The translations under genes and the position numbers were made by a program. From contig JAPPED010000022.1 in assembly GCA_028824295.1 (NCBI GenBank), positions 1-64,000 of the forward strand: a DNA stretch of 64,000 bases. The letters run 5' to 3'. Below the pieces are notes generated by a model. That model was not told the DNA's origin. It made no database searches and saw only the letters and a list, made by a program, of their open reading frames with translations. This document shows positions 1 through 9,121 of the stretch, piece after piece (the stretch's first letter is position 1; each line of letters begins with the position of its first letter). This DNA comes from Rhodospirillales bacterium (lineage in GTDB: Bacteria > Pseudomonadota > Alphaproteobacteria > TMED109).

Positions 1-335
1 CCCAGTCCCTCGAAGCGTTCCTGCGAATCATGGGGCGCGATCGACTCGATGACACCCTGCACATGATCGCGGACCCGCTGGAAGTCGGCGCTCGGGGGCG
101 CCGCCTCAACGCCGAACCTGCCGGCGTGACGCGTGGCGTGGGCGGCGTGCGCGGCTGCGATCAGGGACTTGGACGGTACGCATCCATAGTTCAGGCAATC
201 GCCGCCCATCTTGCCGCGTTCGATCAGGACGGTGTCGACGCCGAGTTGCGCCGCGGCGGCCGCGACGCTCAAGCCGCCGGAGCCTGCGCCAATAATGCAG
301 AGGTATGGGTACAACGTGGTATCTGATGAAGTCAT
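1..335 (-). CDS. FAD-dependent pyridine nucleotide-disulfide oxidoreductase, N-terminal part
   Basis: Only the first 111 codons are inside the window; the gene runs off the left edge. The translation begins [21 protein letters not shown], with a GxGxxG FAD-binding loop at residues 16-21. It continues to the redox-active pair Cys47/Cys52 in the motif [15 protein letters not shown], which is typical of the dihydrolipoamide dehydrogenase / mercuric reductase class. In this class, electrons pass from NAD(P)H through FAD to the disulfide. The C-terminal half that would separate Lpd, MerA and related enzymes is missing, so substrate cannot be assigned. The ATG start is chosen because only about a dozen residues precede the FAD loop. 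Confidence 0.85.
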   Translation of the reverse strand, partial: MTSSDTTLYPYLCIIGAGSGGLSVAAAAAQLGVDTVLIERGKMGGDCLNYGCVPSKSLIAAAHAAHATRHAGRFGVEAAPPSADFQRVRDHVQGVIESIAPHDSQERFEGL

Positions 336-744
336 CGCGCTTGTGAACTATCCAGCTGGTCGTTTGGTCATGCCCCCCGGCACCATAGACTTGGCCCGCG
401 CAGCGCGCGATTCGAGAAGAGGGTGGTTCGCTTGCTGCCGGGTGGGCACATCATCCCGTATGACGTAGTGCTTTCCTCGGCGGAATACCAAGGCGCGATC
501 ACGATACCCCGGTTGCGCACCTGATACCCGTCCACCACGCGTTTGCCGATCCGCCGAGGGGGACTGCGCCGACCGGATCCACGCCACTGCGCTGCGGCAT
601 CAACATGCCGCAGCCGCCATCAGCGCCCCCGCTCGCAGGCGTCTCCGCGCGACCGCCGCCGTCAGGCCGTCGTATAGACTCGCGGGCACGCGCGATGCCA
701 TGCGTGGATCACTTGTCTCCGGTCGACCATCGAGGTAGGGAACC
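336..744. other. intergenic region between divergent genes
   Basis: This 409-bp stretch separates the minus-strand flavoenzyme from the plus-strand aldehyde dehydrogenase, so both promoters should lie here. Short open frames exist on both strands, but none shows a recognisable domain or a convincing ribosome binding site. I see no tRNA or riboswitch. Confidence 0.5.
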
Positions 745-2232
745 ATGGCCCAGCTTCCGAAGTATCAGATGCATGTTGGAGGTACGTGGGTGGACCCGCT
801 GTCGGGGGAATGGCTCGAAACGGACAACCCGTTCAACGGCAAGCCCTGGGCATTGATTCCCCGCGGCAACGCGGACGACGCGAACCGCGCCGTCGCCGTC
901 GCCAAGGATGCGTTCGTCGACGGCGAGTGGCCCCGCCTGACCGCGACAGAGCGCGGCAACCTGCTGCGCCGGCTCGGCGATCTCATCGCCCGCGATGCCG
1001 ACCGGCTAGCCGCAACCGAGGTTCAGGACAACGGCAAGCTGATCGCCGAAATGCGCGGGCAGCTCCGGTACGTGCCCCAGTGGTACTACTACTTCGGCGG
1101 ACTCGCGGACAAGGTCGAGGGTGCCGTGATCCCGTCCGACAAGCCGGACATGTTCAATTACACCCGTCACGAACCGCTCGGCGTGGTCGTCGCGATCACA
1201 GCCTGGAATTCGCCGCTGCTGCTCACGGCGTACAAGCTGGCACCGGCGCTCGCCGCCGGCAACACGGTGGTCCTGAAGCCATCCGAGTACACGTCCGCGT
1301 CGGCGCTCGAGTTCGTCAAGCTCGTGGACGAAGCCGGGTTCCCGCCGGGCGTGGTGAACGTGGCCACCGGGTACGGTCGTGAGGTCGGCGAGGCGCTCAT
1401 CTCGCACCCTGATGTCGCCAAGGTCGCCTTCACGGGCGGCAGTGTTACCGGTCGGCACGTCTACGAGACGGCGGCCGGCGGCCTCAAGCGCGTGACACTG
1501 GAACTCGGTGGCAAGTCGCCGAACATCGTGTTCGAAGACGCCGACATCGAGGATGCCGTCAAGGGCGCCATCTCAGGAATCTTCGCGGCATCCGGCCAGA
1601 CCTGCGTCGCCGGTTCGCGGCTGCTGCTGCAGGAAGACATCCACGACGAGTTCGTCGAACGACTGTTGCGGACCGCGGAAACCGCGCGCATGGGCGACCC
1701 GATGGACATGGACACTCAGGTCGGCCCGGTGACGACCCCGCCGCAGTTCGACAAGGTGCTGAACTACATCTCGATCGCCAAGGAGGAGGGCGCCAACTGC
1801 CTGCTCGGCGGCCGGGCCGCCCAGCGCCCGGAGTGCGGGGACGGCTGGTTCGTGGAGCCGACGATCTTCGACGACGTGAACAACGACATGCGGATCGCGC
1901 AGGAAGAGGTCTTCGGCCCCGTGCTCTCCATCATTCGCTTCCGCGATGACGACGAGGCCGTCGCGATCGCGAACGACGTCATGTACGGCCTTGCCGCAGG
2001 CATCTGGACCCAGAACGTCCGGCGGTCGATCACCGTTGCCGACCGACTGCAGGCCGGCACGGTCTGGGTCAACACGTACCGCGCCGTCAGCTTCATGTCC
2101 CCGTTCGGGGGCTACAAGATGAGCGGAATCGGGCGGGAAAATGGCGCGGACGCGATTCGCGAGTACCTGCAGACGAAGAGCGTCTGGATCAGCACGGCCA
2201 GCGAAGTTCCGAACCCATTCGTGTTGCGGTGA
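745..2232 (+). CDS. NAD(P)-dependent aldehyde dehydrogenase
   Basis: A full-length (495 aa) member of the aldehyde dehydrogenase superfamily, which oxidises aldehydes to carboxylates with NAD(P)+. The general-base glutamate is Glu253 in LELGGKSPNIVFEDAD, and the catalytic thiol is Cys287 in ASGQTCVAGSRL. The late motif EEVFGPVLSIIRF and the C-terminal PFGGYKMSGIGRENG are also intact. A purine-rich GAGGTAGGG lies just before the ATG. The protein is soluble, with no signal peptide. The gene stands alone, converging on the ABC transporter operon downstream, so the physiological aldehyde is unknown. Confidence 0.93.
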   Translation: MAQLPKYQMHVGGTWVDPLSGEWLETDNPFNGKPWALIPRGNADDANRAVAVAKDAFVDGEWPRLTATERGNLLRRLGDLIARDADRLAATEVQDNGKLIAEMRGQLRYVPQWYYYFGGLADKVEGAVIPSDKPDMFNYTRHEPLGVVVAITAWNSPLLLTAYKLAPALAAGNTVVLKPSEYTSASALEFVKLVDEAGFPPGVVNVATGYGREVGEALISHPDVAKVAFTGGSVTGRHVYETAAGGLKRVTLELGGKSPNIVFEDADIEDAVKGAISGIFAASGQTCVAGSRLLLQEDIHDEFVERLLRTAETARMGDPMDMDTQVGPVTTPPQFDKVLNYISIAKEEGANCLLGGRAAQRPECGDGWFVEPTIFDDVNNDMRIAQEEVFGPVLSIIRFRDDDEAVAIANDVMYGLAAGIWTQNVRRSITVADRLQAGTVWVNTYRAVSFMSPFGGYKMSGIGRENGADAIREYLQTKSVWISTASEVPNPFVLR

Positions 2233-2327
2233 GCCGGAACCCGCCGAGTTTCCCGAATTCGGTGTCGGCGCGCGACGGTCGGCACCGGGAGGACTGACGG
2301 CCGGCTTGCCGCGGATATCTGGGGGCG

Positions 2328-2346
2328 GTTCGGCCGGATCCCGAAC
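2328..2346. terminator. possible bidirectional hairpin between convergent genes
   Basis: The arms GTTCGG and CCGAAC form a 6-bp stem with a 7-nt loop in the 120-bp gap between the converging aldehyde dehydrogenase and permease genes. There is no U-tract on either strand, so this is only a weak terminator candidate. Confidence 0.25.
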
Positions 2347-2352
2347 GCCCGG

Positions 2353-3324
2353 TTACCCTTCTCTCGTGTACGGGATGCCGATCGCTTTCGGTGGCACGCC
2401 GCGCCCCACGAACCCGGCCAGCAGCAGCACGGTCAGCACGTAGGGAAGCGCCTGCACCAGATGAACCGGCACCTCGCCCAGACCGGGCAGCGATGCGCCC
2501 TGCAACCGGATGGACACAGCATCGAGGCAGCCGAACAGCAAGCAGGCCAGCACCGCCGGCACGGGACGCCAATTGCCGAAGATCAGTGCAGCTAGGGCGA
2601 TGTAGCCCTTTCCCGCGGTTATGTCGCGAAGGAACCCAGCGCTCTGCGCCAGTGCGAGATAGGCGCCGGCCAGACCGCAAAGCACGCCCGCGCAGACCAG
2701 CGCACGATAGCGGACCCCCGAAACCGACACGCCTGCCGTGTCGACCGCGTAGGGGTTTTCGCCAACCGCCCGGAGACGAAGGCCAAACCGGGTCCGATAG
2801 AGCGCCAGTGCCACCACCGGAACCGCCAGCCAGGTCAGGTACACGATCGCGTTGTGGCCGCTCAGGAGTTCCCCATACACCACGCCCACGATCGGAACCG
2901 CTTCGAGCACGCCCGCCCCCGGCCACTCCATGGACAGGAAGCGCGCCGAATCGGGGAGCTGGGGCGTGCGGCCGCCCTGTGCGAACCAGGCCACCGCGAG
3001 GAACGCAGTCAGGCCGGAAACCAGAATGTTGATCGCGAGCCCGGACACCACCTGGTTCCCCCGGTGCGTGACGCAGGCGTACCCGTGCAGGAGCGCCAGC
3101 AGTACGGACGTTGCAATGGCTGCAGTCAGCCCGACCCAGGCCGAACCCGTGACGGCCGCAACGCAACCTGCCGCGAAGGCCGCGCCGAGCATCTTGCCCT
3201 CGAGCCCGATGTCGATGATCCCGGAGCGTTCGGAGAACAGGCCCGCCAGTGCCGCGAGAACGAGCGGCGTGGCAAGACGCAATGTGGAATCGAGAACCAC
3301 GACCGCGGCCACCAAGACCTCCAT
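2353..3324 (-). CDS. BMP-type ABC transporter permease (second permease)
   Basis: A 323-aa integral membrane protein of the family that pairs with BmpA-like binding proteins (nucleoside-type importers such as NupQ/YufQ). It is almost entirely hydrophobic, with repeated long membrane segments and the family motif SGIIDIGLEGKMLGAAFAAG near residues 34-53. The ATG is chosen over an upstream in-frame start because translation from MEVLVAAVVV begins with the first membrane segment. It also places the start 1 nt after the stop of the upstream permease. It is the last gene of a four-gene operon (binding protein, ATPase, permease, permease). Imported substrate is inferred to be a nucleoside or similar compound. 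Confidence 0.87.
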   Translation of the reverse strand: MEVLVAAVVVLDSTLRLATPLVLAALAGLFSERSGIIDIGLEGKMLGAAFAAGCVAAVTGSAWVGLTAAIATSVLLALLHGYACVTHRGNQVVSGLAINILVSGLTAFLAVAWFAQGGRTPQLPDSARFLSMEWPGAGVLEAVPIVGVVYGELLSGHNAIVYLTWLAVPVVALALYRTRFGLRLRAVGENPYAVDTAGVSVSGVRYRALVCAGVLCGLAGAYLALAQSAGFLRDITAGKGYIALAALIFGNWRPVPAVLACLLFGCLDAVSIRLQGASLPGLGEVPVHLVQALPYVLTVLLLAGFVGRGVPPKAIGIPYTREG

Positions 3325-3325
3325 G

Positions 3326-4438
3326 TCAATCGACCGCGCGACGCGTGAGGAAGGGCCGAAGCGCCGGGGCGAACATGTATTCGAGCGCGCCTGCAAACAG
3401 GATGACCAGCCCCTGAATGATCACCACCATGTCGCGTGTGATCGCGGGGATCTCGAAGGCCAGTTCCGCCCCACCCTGGTACAGCGCACCAAACAGGACT
3501 GCTGAAGGCACGATCCCCGCAGGATGGCACCGTCCCATGAGGGCTACCGCGATGCCGACGAAACCGAACCCGCCGGTGAATTCGAGCACGAGCCGATGCT
3601 GCACACCCATCAGCTCGTTCAGGCTCATGCATCCCGCCAAGGCTCCCGAGAGCATCATCGCCACCAGCACCTGCGCACCGGGCGATATCCCGCCGAAGAC
3701 CGCTGCTGCCGGATTGGCGCCAACCACCCGCGTGCGGTAACCGGCTCGGGTATGCCAGACAAACAGCCACGCCCCGGCACAGCAGAGGAGCGCCAGAACG
3801 AGCGACACGTTGAGCGGTGAAGACGGGAGTTCCAATCCAAGAGCGGCAGCTACCTCATGCATGTAAGGGAGGCGGGCGTGTTCGGCAAAGGCACGGGTCT
3901 CCGGCTGCATCGAACCTGCCGGAGACATGACGTCGACCAGCAGGTACACCATGATCGACGTTGCAATGAAGTTGAACATGATGGTGGTGATGACAATGTG
4001 GCTGCCGCGCCCGGCCTGAAGAACGGCCGGCACAAATGCCCAGGCCGCCCCGAACAGCGCGGCAGCCGCGATCGCAACCGGCACCAGCAGGAGAAATGGG
4101 AGGAAATCCAGGTACAGGCAGACCAGGGCCACACCCAGTCCGCCGATCAGTGCCTGCCCTTCTCCACCGATGTTGAACAGACCGCACTGAAACGCCACGG
4201 CCACCGCCAAGCCGGTAAAGACGAAACTGGTGGCGTAGAACAGGGTGTAGCTGACCGCATCGGCAGACCCGAAGGCGCCCCCCACCAATACCTGCACCGC
4301 CTGCCACGGATCCTCTCCGGCGAGCAGCACAATCAGGCCGCAGGCGGCGAACGCGGCCAGCAGGTTGAGCCCGGGCAGCAGCCCAAGCACCGACCAGCGG
4401 GGAAGGCCCGAGACGGGATCGGGTGCCGTGACGCTCAT
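3326..4438 (-). CDS. BMP-type ABC transporter permease (first permease)
   Basis: A 370-aa membrane protein of the NupP/YufP type. The conserved segment FQCGLFNIGGEGQALIGGLG (about residues 83-102) is characteristic of permeases that work with BMP-family binding proteins. Roughly eight to ten hydrophobic segments can be seen. Its ATG overlaps the stop of the ATPase gene by 4 nt, and its stop lies 1 nt before the next permease start, so the three are likely translationally coupled. With the second permease it should form the heterodimeric membrane channel. Confidence 0.88.
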   Translation of the reverse strand: MSVTAPDPVSGLPRWSVLGLLPGLNLLAAFAACGLIVLLAGEDPWQAVQVLVGGAFGSADAVSYTLFYATSFVFTGLAVAVAFQCGLFNIGGEGQALIGGLGVALVCLYLDFLPFLLLVPVAIAAAALFGAAWAFVPAVLQAGRGSHIVITTIMFNFIATSIMVYLLVDVMSPAGSMQPETRAFAEHARLPYMHEVAAALGLELPSSPLNVSLVLALLCCAGAWLFVWHTRAGYRTRVVGANPAAAVFGGISPGAQVLVAMMLSGALAGCMSLNELMGVQHRLVLEFTGGFGFVGIAVALMGRCHPAGIVPSAVLFGALYQGGAELAFEIPAITRDMVVIIQGLVILFAGALEYMFAPALRPFLTRRAVD

Positions 4439-5982
4439 TGAGCGTGATCCGGGACGTCCGACTCGCGCACTCCGCCCATCAGCAGTCCGAGGTCCCGTTC
4501 AGCCGCCCGTCCTGCCGGAACTTCACCCATGATGCGGCCGCCTGCCATGACCATGACCCGATTTGACAGGTCCAGGATCTCGTCCAGATTCGCGGATACC
4601 AGCAGTATCGCCTTGCCGGCGTCGCGCAGGCTTCGAATGCGGTCATGGATGAACACGACGCCACCGAGATCGACCCCGCGCGTGGGCTGGCCGACAAGCA
4701 GCACCTTGGAGGCGCGCTCTACCTCCCTGGCCAGCATCAACTTCTGCTGGTTGCCACCCGAGAGTTCGGCCGTCAGTTGCTGGGGGTTCGCCGGTCGGAC
4801 GTCGAACGCCTTCATCCGGCTCTGGGTGTCGCCGGAAACGGCCGGCCAATCCAGCATCAGTCCACGACCGTAGCGGCGATCGTGGTGGTAGCCGAGGATG
4901 GCCGATTCGCAGGCCCGGAAGGGCATGACCAGTCCGGTGCGCTGGCGGTCCTCGGGGACGTGGGCTACGCCTCGGCGGCGGCGGTCGCGACTGTTGGAGA
5001 CTGTCGGTTCCCCGTCCACCAGGATCCGTCCCGTGGCGACGGGCCTGAGCCCAGCCAACGCTTCCAAGAGTTCGCTCTGCCCGTTGCCCGCGACGCCGGC
5101 GATTCCCACTATCTCACCCGCGCGGACCGAGAACGACACATCGTGCACGCGCACAACGCCAGATGAATCCCGTACGGTCACCCGATCAACATCCAAGAGA
5201 GAACGGCCCGGCTCGACCGGACCCCGCCTGATTGCCGGGCGAACTTGCCTCCCAACCATCAGTTCCGCGATCTCGGAAACCGTGGTGTCGGCAGTGCGTC
5301 GATGAGCCACGACCGCGCCGTTTCGCATGACCGATACGTGGTCGGTGGCCGCCACGATCTCCGCCAACTTGTGGGTGATGAGGATGATGGTCTTGCCCCG
5401 ACCAGCCAGCGTACGGAGGATGCGGAACAGCCTTTCCACTTCCCGCGGGGAAAGCACGCTGGTGGGTTCGTCCAGGATCAGAATGTCAGCCCCCCGGTAC
5501 AGGGCCTTCAGGATTTCGACCCGCTGCTGCTGTCCGACCGGCAGCTCACCGACGGGCACATCCGTGGGCACCTTCAGGCCAAATTCGCGCTCCAGTTCCG
5601 CCAGCGCTCGCCTCGCCCGCCGGCCGGCCGGACCCAGCAGCGGGCTGCCCTCCGCTCCCAGCATCACGTTCTCGACTGCCGTAAACGGTTCCACCAGCAT
5701 GAAGTGCTGGTGAATCATGCCGATTCCAGCCGCTATGGCGTCGCCGCTGTGCCTGAAGTCGAGGGGCTTGCCGGCAATCAGGATCTTGCCTCGATCGGCG
5801 CGATAGAATCCGTACAGGATGTTCATCAGCGTGGTCTTGCCGGCGCCGTTCTCTCCAACGATGCCGTGGACAGTCCCGGGCGGCACCGACAGGTGCACCC
5901 GCCGGTTGGCATGAATTTGGCCGAACCACTTGTCGACGGCACACAGCTCTACGGCTGGTGCACCGTTCGCCGCGGTCACCAT
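4435..5982 (-). CDS. BMP-type ABC transporter ATP-binding protein with two nucleotide-binding domains
   Basis: A 515-aa cytoplasmic ATPase with two tandem ABC domains, as in NupO/YufO and sugar importers of the RbsA type. Domain 1 has Walker A GENGAGKT at residues 43-50, signature VGQQQRVEIL and Walker B ILILDEPT. Domain 2 has a degenerate Walker A (GVAGNGQSELLEAL), signature LSGGNQQKLMLAREVER and a Walker B-like LLVGQPTRGVDLG. An unequal pair of sites is normal for the family. It lies 28 nt after the binding protein and overlaps the first permease gene by 4 nt. Confidence 0.92.
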   Translation of the reverse strand: MVTAANGAPAVELCAVDKWFGQIHANRRVHLSVPPGTVHGIVGENGAGKTTLMNILYGFYRADRGKILIAGKPLDFRHSGDAIAAGIGMIHQHFMLVEPFTAVENVMLGAEGSPLLGPAGRRARRALAELEREFGLKVPTDVPVGELPVGQQQRVEILKALYRGADILILDEPTSVLSPREVERLFRILRTLAGRGKTIILITHKLAEIVAATDHVSVMRNGAVVAHRRTADTTVSEIAELMVGRQVRPAIRRGPVEPGRSLLDVDRVTVRDSSGVVRVHDVSFSVRAGEIVGIAGVAGNGQSELLEALAGLRPVATGRILVDGEPTVSNSRDRRRRGVAHVPEDRQRTGLVMPFRACESAILGYHHDRRYGRGLMLDWPAVSGDTQSRMKAFDVRPANPQQLTAELSGGNQQKLMLAREVERASKVLLVGQPTRGVDLGGVVFIHDRIRSLRDAGKAILLVSANLDEILDLSNRVMVMAGGRIMGEVPAGRAAERDLGLLMGGVRESDVPDHAQ

Positions 5983-6010
5983 CCCATCGATGGCCGGAAG
6001 CGCCCTTCGG

Positions 6011-7006
6011 CTAGTCCACTGGACAGCGTCCGTCCGCGACGTAGTCGTGGACGCGGATGTTCCCGCGCTTGATGTCCGCTACCGCGCGGTCTGCGGCGGC
6101 TTTCATCCCGGGGGAGACAAGCGTTTCGTTGAATTCATCCAGCGCCCAGCCGACCCCGCCTTCCTTCAGACCCAGTTCGCGCACGCCGGCCGTCCACGTG
6201 CCCTGACGGGCGCTGTCAAATACCTCGTAGGCTGCCACGTCGACCCGTTTCAGCATTGACGTCAAGACACTTCCGGGATGGAGATGATTCTGGTTCGAAT
6301 CGACCCCGATCCCCAACATGTCCGCGTCTGCCGCCGCCTGGAGTACTCCAAGACCCGTGGTACCCGCAGCATGAAAGATGACGTCAGCGCCTCGGTCGAA
6401 CTGCGACCTAGCGAGTTCCGCCCCCTTCACGGGGTCGTTCCAGGCCGCGCCGGTAGTGCCCACCATGTTCTGGAAGATCTCGACGTCGGGGCTCGCGTGC
6501 CGCGCTCCCAGCACATAGCCGCAGGCAAACCTCCGGATCAACGGTACGTCCATGCCGCCGACAAACCCCAGCTTTCCGGTGCGGCTAGCCATTGCGGCCA
6601 GCACTCCCACAACGAATGCGCCCTCGTGTTCCCTGAACACGATCGATCGCACATTTGGCCGGTGAACTTCCGAGTCGATGATGGCGAAGCGGGTCTCGGG
6701 AAATTCGGCGGCAATTCTCTCCAATGCCGACGCGTACTGGAAACCCACGGCGAGGATCGGGTCGTAGCCGCGGCGGGCGAACGTACGCAGCGCCTGAACC
6801 CGCTGGGAATCCGTTTGAACTTCGAAGTCCCGAAACTCGATTCCCGTATCGGCGGCGAACCGCTTGGCACCGTTCCAGACGCCTTCGTTGAACGACTTGT
6901 CGAATTTGCCACCGAGGTCGTAGACGACACCGGGCCTGATGTCCGCGGCGTGGGCCGAGCACCCTACCAGTATCAGGATGATCGCCGCCAAGTTTTGATA
7001 CTTCAC
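6011..7006 (-). CDS. BMP family ABC transporter substrate-binding lipoprotein
   Basis: A 331-aa periplasmic binding protein of the BmpA/PnrA/Med family, which typically binds purine nucleosides or related ligands. The N-terminus is a signal peptide ending in LVGC (Cys16), a good lipobox, so it is probably membrane-anchored. An alternative signal peptidase I site after AHA is also visible. Family motifs include DLGGKFDKSFNEGVWNG and ADVIFHAAGTTGLGVLQAA. It is the first gene of the importer operon, so the promoter should lie in the large gap upstream. Ligand identity is not readable from the sequence. Confidence 0.9.
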   Translation of the reverse strand: MKYQNLAAIILILVGCSAHAADIRPGVVYDLGGKFDKSFNEGVWNGAKRFAADTGIEFRDFEVQTDSQRVQALRTFARRGYDPILAVGFQYASALERIAAEFPETRFAIIDSEVHRPNVRSIVFREHEGAFVVGVLAAMASRTGKLGFVGGMDVPLIRRFACGYVLGARHASPDVEIFQNMVGTTGAAWNDPVKGAELARSQFDRGADVIFHAAGTTGLGVLQAAADADMLGIGVDSNQNHLHPGSVLTSMLKRVDVAAYEVFDSARQGTWTAGVRELGLKEGGVGWALDEFNETLVSPGMKAAADRAVADIKRGNIRVHDYVADGRCPVD

Positions 7007-8357
7007 ACGAGGCCTCCGTCAACCTCTCGCAATATGCGGGCTCCGGCCGTGGATATTACATTCGGAGAAGTCGTGTTCCCTGACAGCATTATGACGATGC
7101 CGCCGCAAACGCATACGGTTGGACCGGACAGGCATGCCGATGGTTATCTTGCCAAGGGCACCGGCGCAAACAGACCCGTGACGCTGTCGTCACCCCACCG
7201 GGCCGCCGGAGTTCAAGGTGACTCGGTCGGTAAATCGCCGACTCAACTTCTCGGCGTTGCCAGCGGCCGTCATGGACCGCCTTCATCGTCCGTACCGACA
7301 CCCGTACGAGATCGCGAGTACGCGGCCCGACCGCCGCAACTGACCTCGTGCCCACGTCCCTCCCGAGGCCGTCCGCGACCGTCAGACCTGAGCCACCGAC
7401 ATCCGCAATACGCCCCAACCATAAACCCGGCTCACCCTGTCGCTCATCACGGTCCAGCAGACGTGATGCAACGATCTGTTCGCGGCCACAGGGTTCCAAG
7501 TAACATACTGAATCATTAATCCTACGGAGGCTGGCGTCCGTATCACTGAGACCATCGCCAATGGCCTTCCGCGACTGCCGTCACGGCCAGGAACATGTCT
7601 CATCTGATGCGCTGCGCGGTCCTATGGCGAGAACCGATCCTCGCGCGGGCACTGCACCGGCGGGTACCTGCGCGAGATGGCGCCGGTCGCCATTGTTGTC
7701 ACGGAAAGACTCGGATGTTTGCTTCCGCCGACCGGCACCGGAAGACAGGATGGCGGGCTGGGCAATCGAGGAATACACAGGGTGCGGGAACGAGTCCTCT
7801 CGCCTGGACGGCAGGAACCTTGGCTCGTTCATTGGCGCCGGCGTCGCTATCGTTCGTCACGCCACGGCACCGCCGTGATCCGCACCGCGGAGGCGGCGGC
7901 AATTCCGATGAAGCGGGATCGAATTGACCTCTTGAAGCCGCCTTCAGCCAGACCCCTTGAAACCGTGCACAGTTCGCAATTCCGAACCAATAAAGTATCG
8001 CTACTGCCAACTTGTGGATGGCAAGGTACGTACGGCGTGGCACACTTGATTCTTTGACAATCCGGAAATACATACTAAATTGCGCGAAATGCAAATAAAT
8101 TTATTTTCATTCCGGTCTTTCACGACTCGAACTTATGGGACTGTACCGTCCCCACTTGCCGGGTCCTCGAGCAATGTTCATGCGGCATCCATCGCAATTC
8201 AGGGGAACAAAGCCGCACCGGTCAAGAGTCGGCCCAGTGGTCGCTCGGGCTCCACAGAAGCCGACGACCGCCTGAGAGGTAGACCTCGGCTTCGTCGACG
8301 GTTGTCGGTTTGGCGCGGTCGCCAGCCCTCGAACCAAGGCGGTCTGGAGAAACCAAC
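7007..8357. other. 1.35-kb region without a convincing gene
   Basis: No open frame here has a recognisable domain, a good ribosome binding site and plausible codon usage together. The left end must hold the promoter of the minus-strand BMP operon. The right part, about 7970-8110, is clearly more AT-rich than the surroundings and contains a promoter-like pair. I find no tRNA, riboswitch or repeat array. It may be decayed coding DNA, or it may carry an undetected small RNA. Confidence 0.45.
8054..8081 (+). promoter_or_regulatory. candidate sigma-70 promoter in an AT-rich patch
   Basis: A perfect -35 box TTGACA is followed after 16 nt by TAAATT as -10. It lies in the only AT-rich patch of the gap and points towards the helix-turn-helix gene 277 nt downstream. 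The long leader could instead mean that a small RNA starts here. Confidence 0.4.
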
Positions 8358-8972
8358 ATGATTCAGGAACACCTGACCATCCGCGGCTTTCGGACGACGA
8401 TGCGGCGTATCGTTTCGGCGGTCGTGGGTGAGCTTCGGCAGATCGCACAAGAAGATGGCTATACTAGGGAGTGGCGGCCCGCACGCGACCGCAGGATTGA
8501 AATGCTCAACGCCTACCAGCAAGGCGCGTCTCTCCGGGCCGTAGGCGAACAGTTCGGGGTGTCGGGGTCACGCGTGCAGCAGATCCTGAAGTCGATGCCT
8601 GACTACCAAGCTGCCAGAGACGCCGCGAGATCCCATCGCAGGGGAACGTCGGCGGGAACGCGGCCGGCACAGCTCCAGTCGCCGCAGAGGACCTCGAATT
8701 CACGCGACGTGCGGCGATCGTGGAAAGCAGCGTCTGATGGCGAGGACGTCTTCGAGCGCCTCTATCAGATGCGCGCTGCCGGTAAGAAATGGAAGGATCT
8801 CGCGGAAGCAGTCGGTCGACCACCGGATCGGAGCAATGCGCACTCCACCATGCTGCACATGAAGCGGCAGGCAAAGGCAAAGGGCCGTCCGTGGCCGATC
8901 AAGCAGGCCCATGGTTCCGTGCAGCCGTCGCGCGCGCCCGGCATGCCCCCCGAGGTCGATTCAGCGGGATAA
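8358..8972 (+). CDS. helix-turn-helix domain protein of unknown function
   Basis: A 204-aa basic protein that I cannot place in a named family. Residues around RRIEMLNAYQQGASLRAVGE and QFGVSGSRVQQILKSM look like a sigma-70 region-4 or MarR/TrfB-like helix-turn-helix. A second, weaker HTH-like stretch (LYQMRAAGKKWKDLAEAVG) lies towards the C-terminus, separated by an Arg/Ser/Thr-rich linker. No enzyme motif is visible. The ATG start is preferred over an in-frame start 48 nt upstream because GGAG sits 7-10 nt before it. It stands alone between a large gap and the alcohol dehydrogenase. A DNA-binding role is inferred. Confidence 0.55.
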   Translation: MIQEHLTIRGFRTTMRRIVSAVVGELRQIAQEDGYTREWRPARDRRIEMLNAYQQGASLRAVGEQFGVSGSRVQQILKSMPDYQAARDAARSHRRGTSAGTRPAQLQSPQRTSNSRDVRRSWKAASDGEDVFERLYQMRAAGKKWKDLAEAVGRPPDRSNAHSTMLHMKRQAKAKGRPWPIKQAHGSVQPSRAPGMPPEVDSAG

Positions 8973-9121
8973 GCCGGACAGGCCGGCAATTGGCGCAACA
9001 CAGGACGGCATCCGCGGCTCCAGTAGTTCGAGGCGCGTCCCCGCCCCAGAGCAGTTGCGACGAACCCGGGCATCTGCCAGTACATGACCCGCCCTGACAA
9101 GTAACTGGGAGAGAGACCGTC

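Noticed and set aside
6286-6302. GGTTCGAATC-like sequence suggesting a tRNA T-loop
   Set aside because: It lies inside the BMP binding-protein gene and no acceptor or anticodon arm can be built around it.
7089-7499. Minus-strand open frame in the 7-8 kb gap
   Set aside because: No recognisable domain, no ribosome binding site and arginine-rich composition typical of non-coding GC-rich DNA.
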